Part shown: positions 9,742 through 18,650 of the stretch, piece by piece
How the letters are laid out: every line of letters starts with the position of its first letter
Numbering within the stretch: the first letter of the stretch is position 1
Origin: Trachelipus rathkii
Taxonomy: Eukaryota; Arthropoda; Malacostraca; Isopoda; Trachelipodidae
Assembly (NCBI GenBank): GCA_015478945.1
Contig: JABUQX010088382.1
Location: 1-42,166, forward strand
Length of the DNA: 42,166 nucleotides
Reading direction: 5' to 3'
The notes under the pieces: model-generated
What the model was told of the DNA's origin: nothing
Databases searched by the model: none
What the model saw: the letters and a program-made list of their open reading frames with translations, nothing else
Translations under genes and position numbers: made by a program

Positions 9742-9828
9742 TTAATCAAACGACGTCTTTTAAGGAGCTTTTATTCGAACTTTTAATATTAATTAATTTG
9801 CGCTCACCTTAACCTTTTTCAAAATAAT
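9428..9828. other. AT-rich gap between TBP-like gene and 705-aa gene
   Basis: No coding frame. It lies upstream of the minus-strand TBP-like gene and downstream of the minus-strand 705-aa gene. It contains the long TA microsatellite at 9622-9739. The stretch 9420-9540 is close to the right-arm copy, while 9540-9740 has diverged from it more than any coding region. Confidence 0.7.
9622..9739. repeat. (TA)n microsatellite
   Basis: About 118 bases of almost pure TA with short AATAT interruptions. The right arm holds two separate TA tracts (40326-40346 and 40391-40446) with about 44 bases of other sequence between them, so the arms differ here. Confidence 0.95.
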
Positions 9829-11946
9829 TCAAATATATTTGAGTGGATTTTGAATGTCTTCCGCAAAATTTTCCAAGCATGTGTTAACCATTAGAGAATT
9901 TTTACCGATTACTCCAATATCCTCTTCAGACGAAACCACTTCCCTGCCGATTGTTATTAATTGGTCTAAACCGACATTTGGCCCGAAATTTTCGGTCGAT
10001 TGCTTAATTTTGCTTTTAATAGTTTTCGCTACAAAATTATTTTCGAAGCCAACGCCACCGGTGAAGCTGCCGGTATTACCGTTCCATTTCTTCATGTAAT
10101 CGAAAACTTGGGATAACGTGTTCCTGTCTTTTATGATTTCACGAATGGCGTTAACTACCGAAAATAAGAGTTTGACGAAAAATATTTCCAAGGACTCCAA
10201 AACATCGTCGGTGAGCATTGGCGATTGCATGATCATTTCCGTCAACAACATTTCTAAATGCGAAATTTTAATCACGCTGTGCGACTTGCAAAGAGCTAGA
10301 ACGGCTAAAAATATCCCACTAAGGATTTTCCTATTCGGTGACGTATTTTCCTCCACATTTATTGTTTGAAGAGTAACGAATTTTCTCTCAATCGCTTTAT
10401 CACATACATCGTGAAGGCCCCAAAAATCTACTAATCGTTTCTCGATAGTACTGTCAATACCCTGACGCCATAATTGAACTAGTCGACTCATTAAAACACC
10501 GAGAAAGTTATTTTCGAAATGCGTTTCGCCGAAAACGATCGAAAAATTCCCTCTTACGTATTTTAATTCTTCCCATATTTCGTCGCACCAATGCAATGTA
10601 TTAACAGGGATTTGCCGCTTGAATGATGACCTAAATTTCAATCTCAGATTTTTTAAAAATAATAATTTTCCCGTTTCATCCACAAAACCGTACGACTCAT
10701 AAAGGCCTGACACCCGAGGCTGCTCAGGCCACCTCTGGCCAACAGTTAATTTTCGTTTTTTTAGCTGAGGCAATAAGCCGTTCTCCTCCCCCTCCTTGGT
10801 CCTCGCGTCTGCTGCCGCTGACGCTGCCGAAGACTGCGAGCGAAAGAAACTGTTCATTTCATCCATAATAACTAACATCCTCTCTTTGCGCGCTCCGGTT
10901 ATTTCGGCTTTAGCGAACGATTGGACATTTCTCAATTTTTGAAATATTACGTGAATCGGGCGAAAAATATTGTAATAAGATATAAAGGAAACGAGGCTTT
11001 CAAAATTGACGTACACTTTGGCTCCCTCGAGGGAGAGCTTCTTATCGAAATCGGAGAGACATTCGTAAACGGCCATTTGCAGAAATGGAAATAATATGCT
11101 TTGCCCGGTTTGAGAGAGAGAAACTGGTTTCTTAACCACGCTGTCGAATAGCGATAGTGAGCAGAAAGCCGTCAGCATGACCGCAATTTTATCGACGGTC
11201 GCCGTTTTCATATCTATGTTCAGAAAGGTTTCCTTTAATGGAAAATGGAAAATGTCGATAAACGCCTCTCTTTCATCCCGAACTTCATTTTTTAGGTACT
11301 CGAAGTGAGCTTTGTTGGTGTGCGAAATATATTTTCCCAATAGGAATAGAAGTAATTCCGGATGAGTTACGTGGATGGTTCTAAAATCGATGCTATTTTT
11401 CTGACACAGAAATTTAATCGTTCTTTCGCAATCGCAATTTCTCCATCGCCCCCCACCGGGCTTTTTAGTGAACGGGAAATCCTCGGCGATGGTATCGACA
11501 TACCGTCCCCTGCAGACGAAAAAAGGTACGACGTCGTTGATCTCAAACCGCACATCTTCTTCACCCAATTGCTGGAATAAAATATCGAATGTGTGAGAAA
11601 CGGTATCGCCGCCTTCGTTTTTTAGCGAAGACGTCGACGACGCCATTTTTGCGAAAAAATTAACGAATGTATTCCACATCGGATTCATTAAATTCTCCGT
11701 CTCTTTCCCGTATTTTCCGAGGTGCTTGCAAATATCGAAAAAATCGGTTTTCGAGAACGACGCTTTTTGGATAATCTTTCGAACGATTTCGGCAAGCGTC
11801 CTGAGACGCATGAACTTGTTAAATTCATCCACCGCAACTTTATTGTTGGGATTATCGCGACGGAGGCTCAAGACGTGGTCGAATTCCGATTGAGCAGGAA
11901 TTCTAGCGATCTTTATAGAGTCTAATAAATAATAATTGCCCGCCAT
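9829..11946 (-). CDS. Unknown 705-aa protein (left-arm copy)
   Basis: I do not recognise this protein. It is mostly alpha-helical in appearance and has no membrane span or signal peptide. Visible features are CRGRY near 145, a CDC pair at 171-173, a low-complexity Ser/Ala linker at about 369-382 and a nuclear-localisation-like KKRK at 396-399. Start is the first ATG, directly after an A-rich leader. It lies in a run of minus-strand genes (7598-16582). The right-arm copy has the same length and, as far as I compared, the same sequence. Confidence 0.85.
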   Translation of the reverse strand: MAGNYYLLDSIKIARIPAQSEFDHVLSLRRDNPNNKVAVDEFNKFMRLRTLAEIVRKIIQKASFSKTDFFDICKHLGKYGKETENLMNPMWNTFVNFFAKMASSTSSLKNEGGDTVSHTFDILFQQLGEEDVRFEINDVVPFFVCRGRYVDTIAEDFPFTKKPGGGRWRNCDCERTIKFLCQKNSIDFRTIHVTHPELLLFLLGKYISHTNKAHFEYLKNEVRDEREAFIDIFHFPLKETFLNIDMKTATVDKIAVMLTAFCSLSLFDSVVKKPVSLSQTGQSILFPFLQMAVYECLSDFDKKLSLEGAKVYVNFESLVSFISYYNIFRPIHVIFQKLRNVQSFAKAEITGARKERMLVIMDEMNSFFRSQSSAASAAADARTKEGEENGLLPQLKKRKLTVGQRWPEQPRVSGLYESYGFVDETGKLLFLKNLRLKFRSSFKRQIPVNTLHWCDEIWEELKYVRGNFSIVFGETHFENNFLGVLMSRLVQLWRQGIDSTIEKRLVDFWGLHDVCDKAIERKFVTLQTINVEENTSPNRKILSGIFLAVLALCKSHSVIKISHLEMLLTEMIMQSPMLTDDVLESLEIFFVKLLFSVVNAIREIIKDRNTLSQVFDYMKKWNGNTGSFTGGVGFENNFVAKTIKSKIKQSTENFGPNVGLDQLITIGREVVSSEEDIGVIGKNSLMVNTCLENFAEDIQNPLKYI

Positions 11947-12039
11947 TTTTCTTTTTTCCGTATATGGGTAAAAAATCTAAAAGAACTAGAACGATACATT
12001 ACTATAAAAATTTAAAAATAAAAAAATTTACTAACACGT

Positions 12040-12879
12040 TTATATATTTATATAAACACGATCATTCGAAAAGGCTACGAAAGCCGCTAAATCCATAATA
12101 CTATCTCCTATATTATTTGACCATCTCGCGTATTCGCTAAAACTTTTTATTAAAAAATGAAGATCGACGTCTACAAAGAAATTGTCGACGACGCCGCCGT
12201 CTACCCCCCCCTTAATTTTTCCTCCGTCTCCTTCTTCGTCGACCCCAAAATTCGTCGAGCTGTTGCCGTTACCTTTTTCGTCGGTGTGGGAAATCGCGCT
12301 GCTTTCTTTTTTTGATTTTAAAGATTTTTTACCACGAGCGACAAATTTATGTCTGAGATTTTGAGATAGTTCCGCTAGCTTCAAGGACGCCGATTTTTCG
12401 TCGTCGCCGCCGCCGCGGCCTATGTCGCTGCTGCTGATACTAATATTCCGATCATTTCTTTTATTTTGGATCTTTTCATTTAAAAAATTATTATACGAAA
12501 ATACCCTATTTTCGAATTTAGTTTTGTAATCATCGACTATATAACCATCATTGTCGAATTCGTTTTGTTTAAATCTAAAATCTTCTTTATGCGAAGAAAG
12601 CGTCGTTTCGAAATTAAACCTATATTCCAATTCCGAAAAAGGTATGGGGGATATTAATTTCAATTTTGCGTACTCGTCGGGGCGGTCTCTGTAATACGTT
12701 TTAGCGGCGGCGAGGATGGTAAAACCTTTCGATTTTTCGTCCCCTTTAAATAGCACTATGAATTTTTTCTGACCTTTCCAGCGTCTATATAAAGCATATA
12801 GAAATTCTACGCCCATTTTCTGGTACAGATTAAATCCAATTGTCAACGTCGCGAGCTCGAAAGGATTTATTTCTTCCAT
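12040..12879 (-). CDS. Unknown 279-aa protein (left-arm copy)
   Basis: Not recognised. The N-terminal 95 residues look globular (ELATLTIGFNLYQKMGVEFL, then a strand FIVLF). Residues about 140-225 are a polar linker with Ser, Asp, Lys and Gly runs, and the last 50 residues form a second short hydrophobic and helical block. No membrane span. The gap to the next gene upstream (209 aa) is only 46 bases, so the two could be expressed together. Preserved in the right arm with the same length. Confidence 0.85.
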   Translation of the reverse strand: MEEINPFELATLTIGFNLYQKMGVEFLYALYRRWKGQKKFIVLFKGDEKSKGFTILAAAKTYYRDRPDEYAKLKLISPIPFSELEYRFNFETTLSSHKEDFRFKQNEFDNDGYIVDDYKTKFENRVFSYNNFLNEKIQNKRNDRNISISSSDIGRGGGDDEKSASLKLAELSQNLRHKFVARGKKSLKSKKESSAISHTDEKGNGNSSTNFGVDEEGDGGKIKGGVDGGVVDNFFVDVDLHFLIKSFSEYARWSNNIGDSIMDLAAFVAFSNDRVYINI

Positions 12880-12925
12880 TTGGCGAAATAAAAAATACTT
12901 TTCGTTTTTGACTAGAAAAAAAAAT

Positions 12926-13555
12926 TTATACCCCCAAACGCTTTCTCGCGTTTTTAAGTAAATTATTAATCGTCGCCCATAAAATTATTTTGCAGGTTTT
13001 TCCTTTAGTGTATGCACGCAAATGGTTTACGCAAATGAGTATCACGTTGAATTTCACGATATCGTTTATACGATTGATTTTTGATATCTTACTCGTGAAC
13101 CTCTCGAACAGAGGCGTAAGGATATTTTCTACTTGACCAGCAATTTCTTTCATAACTTTAGGATCACCGACGATGCTCCTTCTCGACGCCTTTTTTTTCG
13201 CCGCGCGCCCCCCTTTCGCACCCGCGGGGTTGGCGGCGCTAGCTTTTAAGTCAATATTTCCGAAAATCGTATTTAAATCGCGTTCAAATTTTTGAACCAT
13301 TTCAAAGATTTCATCTTTTTCAAAATCCATTTTAAAGACAATATTTAATTGCCACAAAGGTATTCCGTGAAGAGATTCGTTCCTAACGAGGGTTGATTTT
13401 AGGTTATCAAAAAAGGTTTCGGAATTTGAAGGAATTTTAAACACCCGGGGTGGCGGTTTGCCTTTATTCGGTTGTATCGTACTATAATTTCCATCCTCGT
13501 GGGGGCTGATAGAGGCGCTGTCGACATTCGAAGTCGATGCCGATCTAGTAGTCAT
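12926..13555 (-). CDS. Unknown basic 209-aa protein (left-arm copy)
   Basis: Not recognised. Residues 1-40 are a Ser/Pro-rich disordered tail, 45-100 look helical, 112-127 form a Lys/Arg/Ala/Gly linker (GGRAAKKKASRRS is inside it), and 130-209 are helical with a basic end. The linker resembles those of DNA- or RNA-binding nuclear proteins. Its first ten codons and upstream region were copied into the tandem duplication next door, giving a stranded second start at about 14525. Confidence 0.8.
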   Translation of the reverse strand: MTTRSASTSNVDSASISPHEDGNYSTIQPNKGKPPPRVFKIPSNSETFFDNLKSTLVRNESLHGIPLWQLNIVFKMDFEKDEIFEMVQKFERDLNTIFGNIDLKASAANPAGAKGGRAAKKKASRRSIVGDPKVMKEIAGQVENILTPLFERFTSKISKINRINDIVKFNVILICVNHLRAYTKGKTCKIILWATINNLLKNARKRLGV

Positions 13556-13857
13556 TGTTGTTGTTTTTTTGTTAATTAAAAAAATGTACCGAGAAAGGTC
13601 TTTCTAATTTTTTTAAAAAAATAATTTTTTATTGATTAGAAAGCTAATATAAAATAAATGTAGTTTTTCACACAACGGGAAAATAAAAAAAACAATTTGA
13701 AAAAAAATATTTATTTCAGTTAAAATGTCCTTCTTCAAATACTCGGTTTAACAAAATAATAAAGCGCCCGTTAAACGCGGTCTCAACGCAATAATAATAA
13801 AAATAATTGTAATTATTATTATTATTATTATTTATAATATTTTTATTATTATTGTTA

Positions 13858-14361
13858 TTAGTGTTTTTTGAATCTCATTTTCTTTGCACCTCTTTTTCTT
13901 TTTTTGGAATTATTTGGGGTAAAAGAGCCCTTCCTCTTTCTTTTCTTTAACACGGGACCAGAATTTAAGACCTCGTTTTCGGAATCCTCTTCATCATCAT
14001 CATTATCAGTTTCATTATTATCGTCATTTCTATCATCATCTCCGGAATCTTCTTCATCTTCTTCTGTGGCATCATCGCTATCGGTTTCATCGGCATTGTC
14101 GTCGCCGTCGTAATTTTCGTCTTTATTACTCTTTTTCTTAGAGTTGATGTAGGATTTGCTTAAACCTTCAAGAGTATTGATCTTTTCAACGACATCGAAG
14201 TCTGAACCCTCAGGCATCCTGATACAAATATTTTGAACAACTTTATGTATATTAATTTTGCAAGGCAATGTAACACTCTCGTCAATTTGAGTTGGATCCT
14301 TGGCGATACTCAAATTCTCGCGTTTTCCTCCGCCCCTTTTCATGGCTTTCTTAGCGCTCAT
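13858..14361 (-). CDS. Basic-acidic-basic nuclear-type protein, copy A, 167 aa
   Basis: Residues 1-15 are basic (Lys/Arg/Gly), 25-70 form a small folded-looking part (INIHKVVQNICIRMPEGSDF), about 83-130 are almost only Asp, Glu, Asn, Ser and Thr, and 138-167 are Lys/Arg-rich with NLS-like KKRKRK. Such layouts occur in histone chaperones and nucleoplasmin-like or nucleolar proteins, but no family is recognised. This copy lacks most of a 17-residue block after GLSKS that copy B has. A TTAAG word sits 11 bases before the ATG. Function as a histone-binding partner is only an inference from charge. Confidence 0.8.
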   Translation of the reverse strand: MSAKKAMKRGGGKRENLSIAKDPTQIDESVTLPCKINIHKVVQNICIRMPEGSDFDVVEKINTLEGLSKSYINSKKKSNKDENYDGDDNADETDSDDATEEDEEDSGDDDRNDDNNETDNDDDEEDSENEVLNSGPVLKKRKRKGSFTPNNSKKRKRGAKKMRFKKH

Positions 14362-14827
14362 TTTGATAAATTCTTAAGGAATCGATTAAATATAATGTAT
14401 TTTTAGTAAAAAAAAATTGCGTGGCGTGGTAAGTTAATTCTTTTGAAATTAGAAAATAATAATTTATTTACTATGTTGAAAAAATTTAAAAAAATAAATT
14501 CGAAGTCGATGCCGATCTAGTAGTCATTATTGTTTTTTTTGTTAATTAAAAAAATGTACCGAGAAAGGACTTTCTAATTTTTTTAAAAAAATAATTTTTT
14601 ATTGATTAGAAAGCTAATATAAAATAAATGTAGTTTTTCACAAAACGGGAAAATAAAAAAAAAAACAATTTGAAAAAAAATATTTATTTTAGTTAAAATG
14701 TCTTTCTTCAAATACTCGTTTTAACAAAATAATAAAGCGCCTGTTAAACGCGGTCTCAACGCAATAATAATAAAAATAATTGTAATTATTATTATTATTA
14801 TTTTTAATATTTTTATTATTATTGTTA
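14362..14827. other. Gap between tandem copies
   Basis: AT-rich spacer of the tandem duplication. It contains a decapitated piece of the 209-aa gene start (about ten codons, ending near 14498) with no continuing frame. A short ATT/AAT hairpin-like run lies near 14765-14825, downstream of copy B, and its counterpart near 13795-13858 lies downstream of copy A; these look like 3' ends. Confidence 0.65.
14373..14378 (-). promoter_or_regulatory. TAAG late-promoter-like word, copy A
   Basis: CTTAAG lies 11-16 bases upstream of the ATG of copy A, and the identical arrangement precedes copy B at 15385-15390. TAAG is the late and very late initiator of baculoviruses and is used in some nudiviruses. 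Whether this virus uses it is unknown, and a four-base word is common in AT-rich DNA. Confidence 0.3.
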
Positions 14828-15373
14828 TTAGTGTTTTTTGAATCTCATTTTCTTTGCACCTCTATTTCTTTTTTTGGAATTATTTAGGGTAAAAGAACCC
14901 TTCCTCTTCCTTTTCTTTAACACTGGACCAGAATTTAAGACCTCGTTTTCGGAATCCTCTTCATCATCATCATCATTATCAGTTTCATTATTATAGTCGT
15001 TTCTGTCATCATCTCCGGAATCTTCTTCATCTTCTTCTGCGGCGTCATCGCTATCGGTTTCATCGGCATTGTCGTCATCGTCGTAATTTTCGTCTTTATT
15101 ACTCTTTTTCGTAGAGTGGGTATAACCGGTCACAAAATGGATACCTTCTTTTAGTTTTTTTGCGGATTTGCTTAAACCTTCAAGAGTATCGATCTTTTCA
15201 ACGACATCGAAGTCTGAACCCTCAGGCATCCTGATACAAATATTTTGAACAACTTTATGTATATTAATTTTGCAAGGCAATGTAACATACTCGTCAATTT
15301 GAGTTGGATCCTTGGCGATACTCAAATTCTCGCGTTTTCCTCCGCCCCTTTTCATGGCTTTCTTAGCGCTCAT
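14828..15373 (-). CDS. Basic-acidic-basic nuclear-type protein, copy B, 181 aa
   Basis: Tandem paralogue of the 167-aa protein with the same basic N-terminus, small folded part, acidic tract and Lys/Arg tail. It keeps the block AKKLKEGIHFVTGYTHS after GLSKS, which copy A has lost or replaced. This suggests B is closer to the ancestral form, with a deletion in A. Other changes are a handful of substitutions such as S to Y at residue 29 and K to N in the tail. The upstream TTAAG is at the same distance as in copy A. Confidence 0.8.
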   Translation of the reverse strand: MSAKKAMKRGGGKRENLSIAKDPTQIDEYVTLPCKINIHKVVQNICIRMPEGSDFDVVEKIDTLEGLSKSAKKLKEGIHFVTGYTHSTKKSNKDENYDDDDNADETDSDDAAEEDEEDSGDDDRNDYNNETDNDDDDEEDSENEVLNSGPVLKKRKRKGSFTLNNSKKRNRGAKKMRFKKH

Positions 15374-15384
15374 TTTGATAAATT

Positions 15385-15390
15385 CTTAAG
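15385..15390 (-). promoter_or_regulatory. TAAG late-promoter-like word, copy B
   Basis: CTTAAG 11-16 bases before the ATG of the 181-aa gene, identical to the arrangement upstream of copy A. Confidence 0.3.
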
Positions 15391-15533
15391 GAATCGATTA
15401 AATATAATGTATTTTTAGTAAAAAAAAATTGCGTGGCGTGGTAAGTTAATTCTTTTGAAATTAGAAAATAATTTATTTACTATGCTGAAAAAATTTAAAA
15501 AAATAAAAACGAATTTTCTTGAAGCTAAAAGAT

Positions 15534-15842
15534 TCAAAATATGTAATAAAAAGATTCGTCGTTTACTACTAATGGTGAACAAAAACGAGCAAATTTAAGC
15601 TTATTTATTCGGACTACAACATTTTTGAGTATTTTAAAATCGTATCCCACATCTGATAAAATATCAAAATTTTCCGTGGATATACTTAAAAGTCGCCTAA
15701 TAAACATCAGCTTCCTCTGCTTCCCCGGCGAATATATCGTAGAAGGGGATAACGAGATCGAGTCTTCAATTTCTTCCAATGTTCTTCTGAGATCGCGGGG
15801 TCGTGGCGGCGGCGATGATGATGATGATGGGTGCGCCATCAT
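15534..15842 (-). CDS. Small protein, 102 aa (overlapping cluster)
   Basis: Not recognised. A Ser/Pro-rich N-terminus is followed by a normal-looking globular stretch (LRRTLEEIEDSISLSPSTIY and onward to YYIF). It begins inside the end of the 163-aa frame, in a different frame, overlapping it by 77 bases. Its composition is more protein-like than the tail of the 163-aa frame across the overlap, so a frameshift from one to the other is worth considering. The right arm has the same frame. Confidence 0.55.
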   Translation of the reverse strand: MMAHPSSSSSPPPRPRDLRRTLEEIEDSISLSPSTIYSPGKQRKLMFIRRLLSISTENFDILSDVGYDFKILKNVVVRINKLKFARFCSPLVVNDESFYYIF

Positions 15843-16257
15843 GGATAATCTGCTGATTGGTTATATGTTGACTTTGTTGCGTTTTTTCGGATTTAAACGT
15901 CGATGTCGATCGGAAGGGAAAATCAGAGACGGACGCGTCGCCGATCTTTACCTTTCGGGCGACGTCATCGGCGGCGGCGTCGTCGGCGGCGTCGGCGGCG
16001 AATCGATATTTCATTTTTGACGCTTCGTTACAGAGGGTATTTAAATCCATATCGACTTCTTCGTCCTCGTCGTCCGTAATTTCAACGCGCTCTCGCGTAA
16101 ACTCCAGCCTCATTAAGGGAATAACTTTTATATCAAGAAAGAACGATGGTGGGGTGTATCTATACTTAGTCGCCTTACCGTGGTTAGTGATTATAACGCC
16201 GAGATCATTCGGCGGCGCATCGGGACTCCACGTCAGCGGTTCCTTCGAAATCGTCAT
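15766..16257 (-). CDS. Small protein, 163 aa (overlapping cluster)
   Basis: Not recognised. The first 60 residues look folded (Trp, Pro, several beta-type strands), then come an acidic tract (DDEDEE), an Ala/Asp-rich run and a Thr/Ser/Ile tail that looks like out-of-frame translation. Its ATG overlaps the TGA of the upstream 77-aa frame as ATGA, a pattern of coupled translation, or a sign that a single gene is broken at the ten-A homopolymer just upstream. The right-arm copy has one extra Glu (164 aa). Confidence 0.6.
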   Translation of the reverse strand: MTISKEPLTWSPDAPPNDLGVIITNHGKATKYRYTPPSFFLDIKVIPLMRLEFTRERVEITDDEDEEVDMDLNTLCNEASKMKYRFAADAADDAAADDVARKVKIGDASVSDFPFRSTSTFKSEKTQQSQHITNQQIIHDGAPIIIIIAAATTPRSQKNIGRN

Positions 16258-16487
16258 CCATTCCAGATGAACTTTTTTTTTTGCTTGTTATTGAGAAGAT
16301 CTCGCATTCTGGTTCTTACGCTACTTACGTTTTGAAGGACCAATATGTGGTCTTCGCTGTTAGGTAAACCTAGAACCCACCACGAAGGAGCGCGACTCTC
16401 AAGCATCTCATAGGGAAGCTCGAATTGGTGATGTTTATAAGAGTTGTTGCAGATTCTTTCCAACATCCCCCCCCCTTTGTCTTCCAA
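16254..16487 (-). CDS. Small frame, 77 aa (overlapping cluster)
   Basis: A folded-looking run (FELPYEMLESRAPSWWVLGL, then HILVLQNVSSVRTRMRDLL) follows directly after a nine-G homopolymer and ends just past a ten-A homopolymer. The preceding 70-aa frame reads well up to the G run and poorly after it, while this frame reads well only after it. The two probably belong together, through a sequencing error, slippage or programmed shift. Both arms show the same run lengths. Confidence 0.5.
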   Translation of the reverse strand: MEDKGGGMLERICNNSYKHHQFELPYEMLESRAPSWWVLGLPNSEDHILVLQNVSSVRTRMRDLLNNKQKKKFIWNG

Positions 16488-16582
16488 ACTATTTTTAAAA
16501 TTATATTTCTCGGGTATACTACCGTCCCGTTCTTCAACGTCGGTGGAATCTTATCCTCTTGCTGATTCCAATTGAATTTCAT
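16370..16582 (-). CDS. Small frame, 70 aa (N-terminal part of cluster)
   Basis: Starts with a good ATG (MKFNWNQQEDKIPPTLKNGT) and looks like a real protein for about 36 residues, up to the nine-G run; the remainder has the look of out-of-frame sequence. Leu at residue 16 is Met in the right-arm copy. It is divergent from the plus-strand gene at 16787. Confidence 0.5.
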   Translation of the reverse strand: MKFNWNQQEDKIPPTLKNGTVVYPRNIILKIVWKTKGGGCWKESATTLINITNSSFPMRCLRVALLRGGF

Positions 16583-16786
16583 AATTAGAGAAGAGTAGAT
16601 GGAAGCGAATTTGCGAGGTTTTGTCGGCGCGTTTTTTTTTTGTACAATGCGGGTGATTCAATAATGAAACATCAGTCCTACCTTTGAAAGAAACTAAAAA
16701 ATTTTTTTTTTAATTAAATAAGTTAAATATATTTATATATGTATGTATATATTATTTAATGATTAAATAATTTAAAATAAAATAAA

Positions 16787-17335
16787 ATGAAAATTGAAAA
16801 AAGAATCGCTATTTTTATCGGCAATTACGAAAATCATTTAATAGAAAATACTTTGCTATTCTCTCTTCTCGAAAATTTTCGATATTTCTTCGCGGCGACC
16901 GGAGAACGAGTTAGGTTTACAATCTTTTGCAACCGTGGATATCGCAGAAACGCGCTCGCCTTCGATCATTTATATAAGTATTTAAATAAAGACAGCGAGA
17001 AAGCAATCGCTTTCAGCTTTTTCTACGTTAATGAAGAAAGTGATATCGAACAAAAGTTTTTAAATACCGTATTTAACAACGTATTATTTTTTCATTCTGG
17101 ACTGTTAGAGTACGACCGATCAATAATCTCCCTAATCGAACGTAAAAAAGAACTACTGAGAACTTTCGGAAAGGTGAATCATTTTATCGTACGATTAGCT
17201 CACCTCTCTTCGAGCGCGGATATAACGATAAGAAGGGGCATTCTTTCGCTCGTCGATAGAAACATTGAAATTTTTAAACTCTGTTTGATCGACGAAAATT
17301 GCGTCGAGCTGAAATACCCTGTCACTCTTTTCTAA
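16787..17335 (+). CDS. Unknown 182-aa protein (left-arm copy)
   Basis: Not recognised. It looks globular, with a hydrophobic strand at the start (IAIFIGNY), mixed helices and few low-complexity runs; one Cys pair lies in LCLIDENC near the end. No signal peptide, and only a weak hydrophobic stretch. Its stop lies 22 bases before the ATG of the signal-anchored protein that follows, which suggests shared transcription. Confidence 0.8.
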   Translation: MKIEKRIAIFIGNYENHLIENTLLFSLLENFRYFFAATGERVRFTIFCNRGYRRNALAFDHLYKYLNKDSEKAIAFSFFYVNEESDIEQKFLNTVFNNVLFFHSGLLEYDRSIISLIERKKELLRTFGKVNHFIVRLAHLSSSADITIRRGILSLVDRNIEIFKLCLIDENCVELKYPVTLF

Positions 17336-17336
17336 G
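17333..17336 (+). promoter_or_regulatory. TAAG word at the junction to the membrane protein gene
   Basis: TAAG overlaps the stop codon of the 182-aa gene and lies 21 bases before the next ATG. It could serve as a baculovirus-type late initiator for the downstream gene. This is an inference from position only. Confidence 0.25.
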
Positions 17337-17357
17337 TTAATTACGATCCGACGCAAA

Positions 17358-18326
17358 ATGAATCGAGCGGACGGTTTCGTAGCCCGCGTTCTATTCGCGG
17401 TCGTCGCCTTTACCATTACGTTGCTAATGATAAAATCGATTCTACTGAGCTACTCCAAAATTTATAAGAATCGCGATAGGTCGAAAGCCACTCGCATTCG
17501 AAATACGGATGAATTCTTATCGGTAAACAAAAAGTACTTAACAAGCGCCGGCGGGGAGTCGATGCTTAACGCCGACCTTTTATTTTATTCCGTCTCATTG
17601 TGCGACTTCTTTTCGAATTTTGATTGCCGAAATTTGGCGAAATTGCGACGACGGAGCGCGGCGGAGGAAGCCGGAAGAAGAGTCGGATCGACGACGAAGC
17701 TTCCTCCGCTAACCGAACCTTTGAAAACGAAAACGTTATTCGCCCTTCCAAACGGAGCCGTAATTAATAAGAATTTTTCCCTATCGCAGCGCGAGCTCGA
17801 CGTCGTTTGGAATCAGCGAGGTGATGCGGATGAAAAAAACGACCATTACGAAGATCCATTACCATTCGTTGAAAACTTTTGCACTCGATCACCGGCCGTG
17901 TTTATCAACGCGTTCGGCACGCGCGGCAACGAGGAAAATTTTAAGAAGCACCCTCAAAAAACCGTCTGCGGTTGTAAAGCACATCATAAATTATATTCGT
18001 TCCCATCCGAACCGGAAACGAAGAAAATATTCGAACTCGAAATCGATAAACCGGGCATGAACGTACTGAGATTTCCGTTTCCGGGGGTGCGATCTTTAAT
18101 CGAAAAGACTTCCGACGCGGGTTCTAATAGATACCTGCTGAACACCCGTGGCGAGATTGTTCTCTCAGATCCATGTTCGGAATTCGAAGACGGGGATTAT
18201 TACATAGACGATATTTTAATTAAATACAGCGACATCAACGCTCTGAAAACCAAAAGGCCACATCTTTTCGAACAATTCATGGAGACTAAAAAAACACCGC
18301 GCAGAATTTCATATAGATACGATTGA
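17358..18326 (+). CDS. Signal-anchored PIF-like or envelope protein, altered C-terminus (left-arm copy)
   Basis: Residues 8-31 are a strong membrane anchor (VLFAVVAFTITLLMIKSILL) after a short basic N-terminus, as in type-II-like PIF and ODV envelope proteins. The rest is ectodomain-like with six cysteines (82, 90, 175, 204, 206, 273), including a CGC. No specific PIF family is claimed. The last residues (YRYD) come from GATA-repeat sequence that leads into a 204-nt poly-T; the right-arm copy instead continues for ten native-looking codons and has 328 residues. So this left copy has lost its true C-terminus. Confidence 0.75.
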   Translation: MNRADGFVARVLFAVVAFTITLLMIKSILLSYSKIYKNRDRSKATRIRNTDEFLSVNKKYLTSAGGESMLNADLLFYSVSLCDFFSNFDCRNLAKLRRRSAAEEAGRRVGSTTKLPPLTEPLKTKTLFALPNGAVINKNFSLSQRELDVVWNQRGDADEKNDHYEDPLPFVENFCTRSPAVFINAFGTRGNEENFKKHPQKTVCGCKAHHKLYSFPSEPETKKIFELEIDKPGMNVLRFPFPGVRSLIEKTSDAGSNRYLLNTRGEIVLSDPCSEFEDGDYYIDDILIKYSDINALKTKRPHLFEQFMETKKTPRRISYRYD

Positions 18327-18345
18327 TAGAGATAGATTGATAGAT

Positions 18346-18551
<206 letters not shown>

Positions 18552-18650
18552 CCTTCGTCGCCGAAGAATAAATAAATGGAAAAAAATATTTTTTTATATA
18601 TATATTTTGTTGACAGATATATAAAATCCATTAATAACGAATATAAAAAC

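Larger units (their letters stand above)
13526..15508. repeat. Tandem duplication of about 1 kb (two units)
   Basis: Unit 1 is 13526-14497 and unit 2 is 14498 to about 15508; the units start 972 bases apart. Each holds the start of the 209-aa gene, the intergenic region, and one copy of the basic-acidic-basic gene. Unit 2 is longer, mostly because its gene carries extra in-frame codons. Similarity is about 95 percent by eye. The breakpoint lies within codon 10 of the 209-aa gene. Confidence 0.9.

Noticed and set aside
13858..14361. Histone fold in the acidic proteins
   Set aside because: The folded part is too short for three histone helices and loop signatures are missing.
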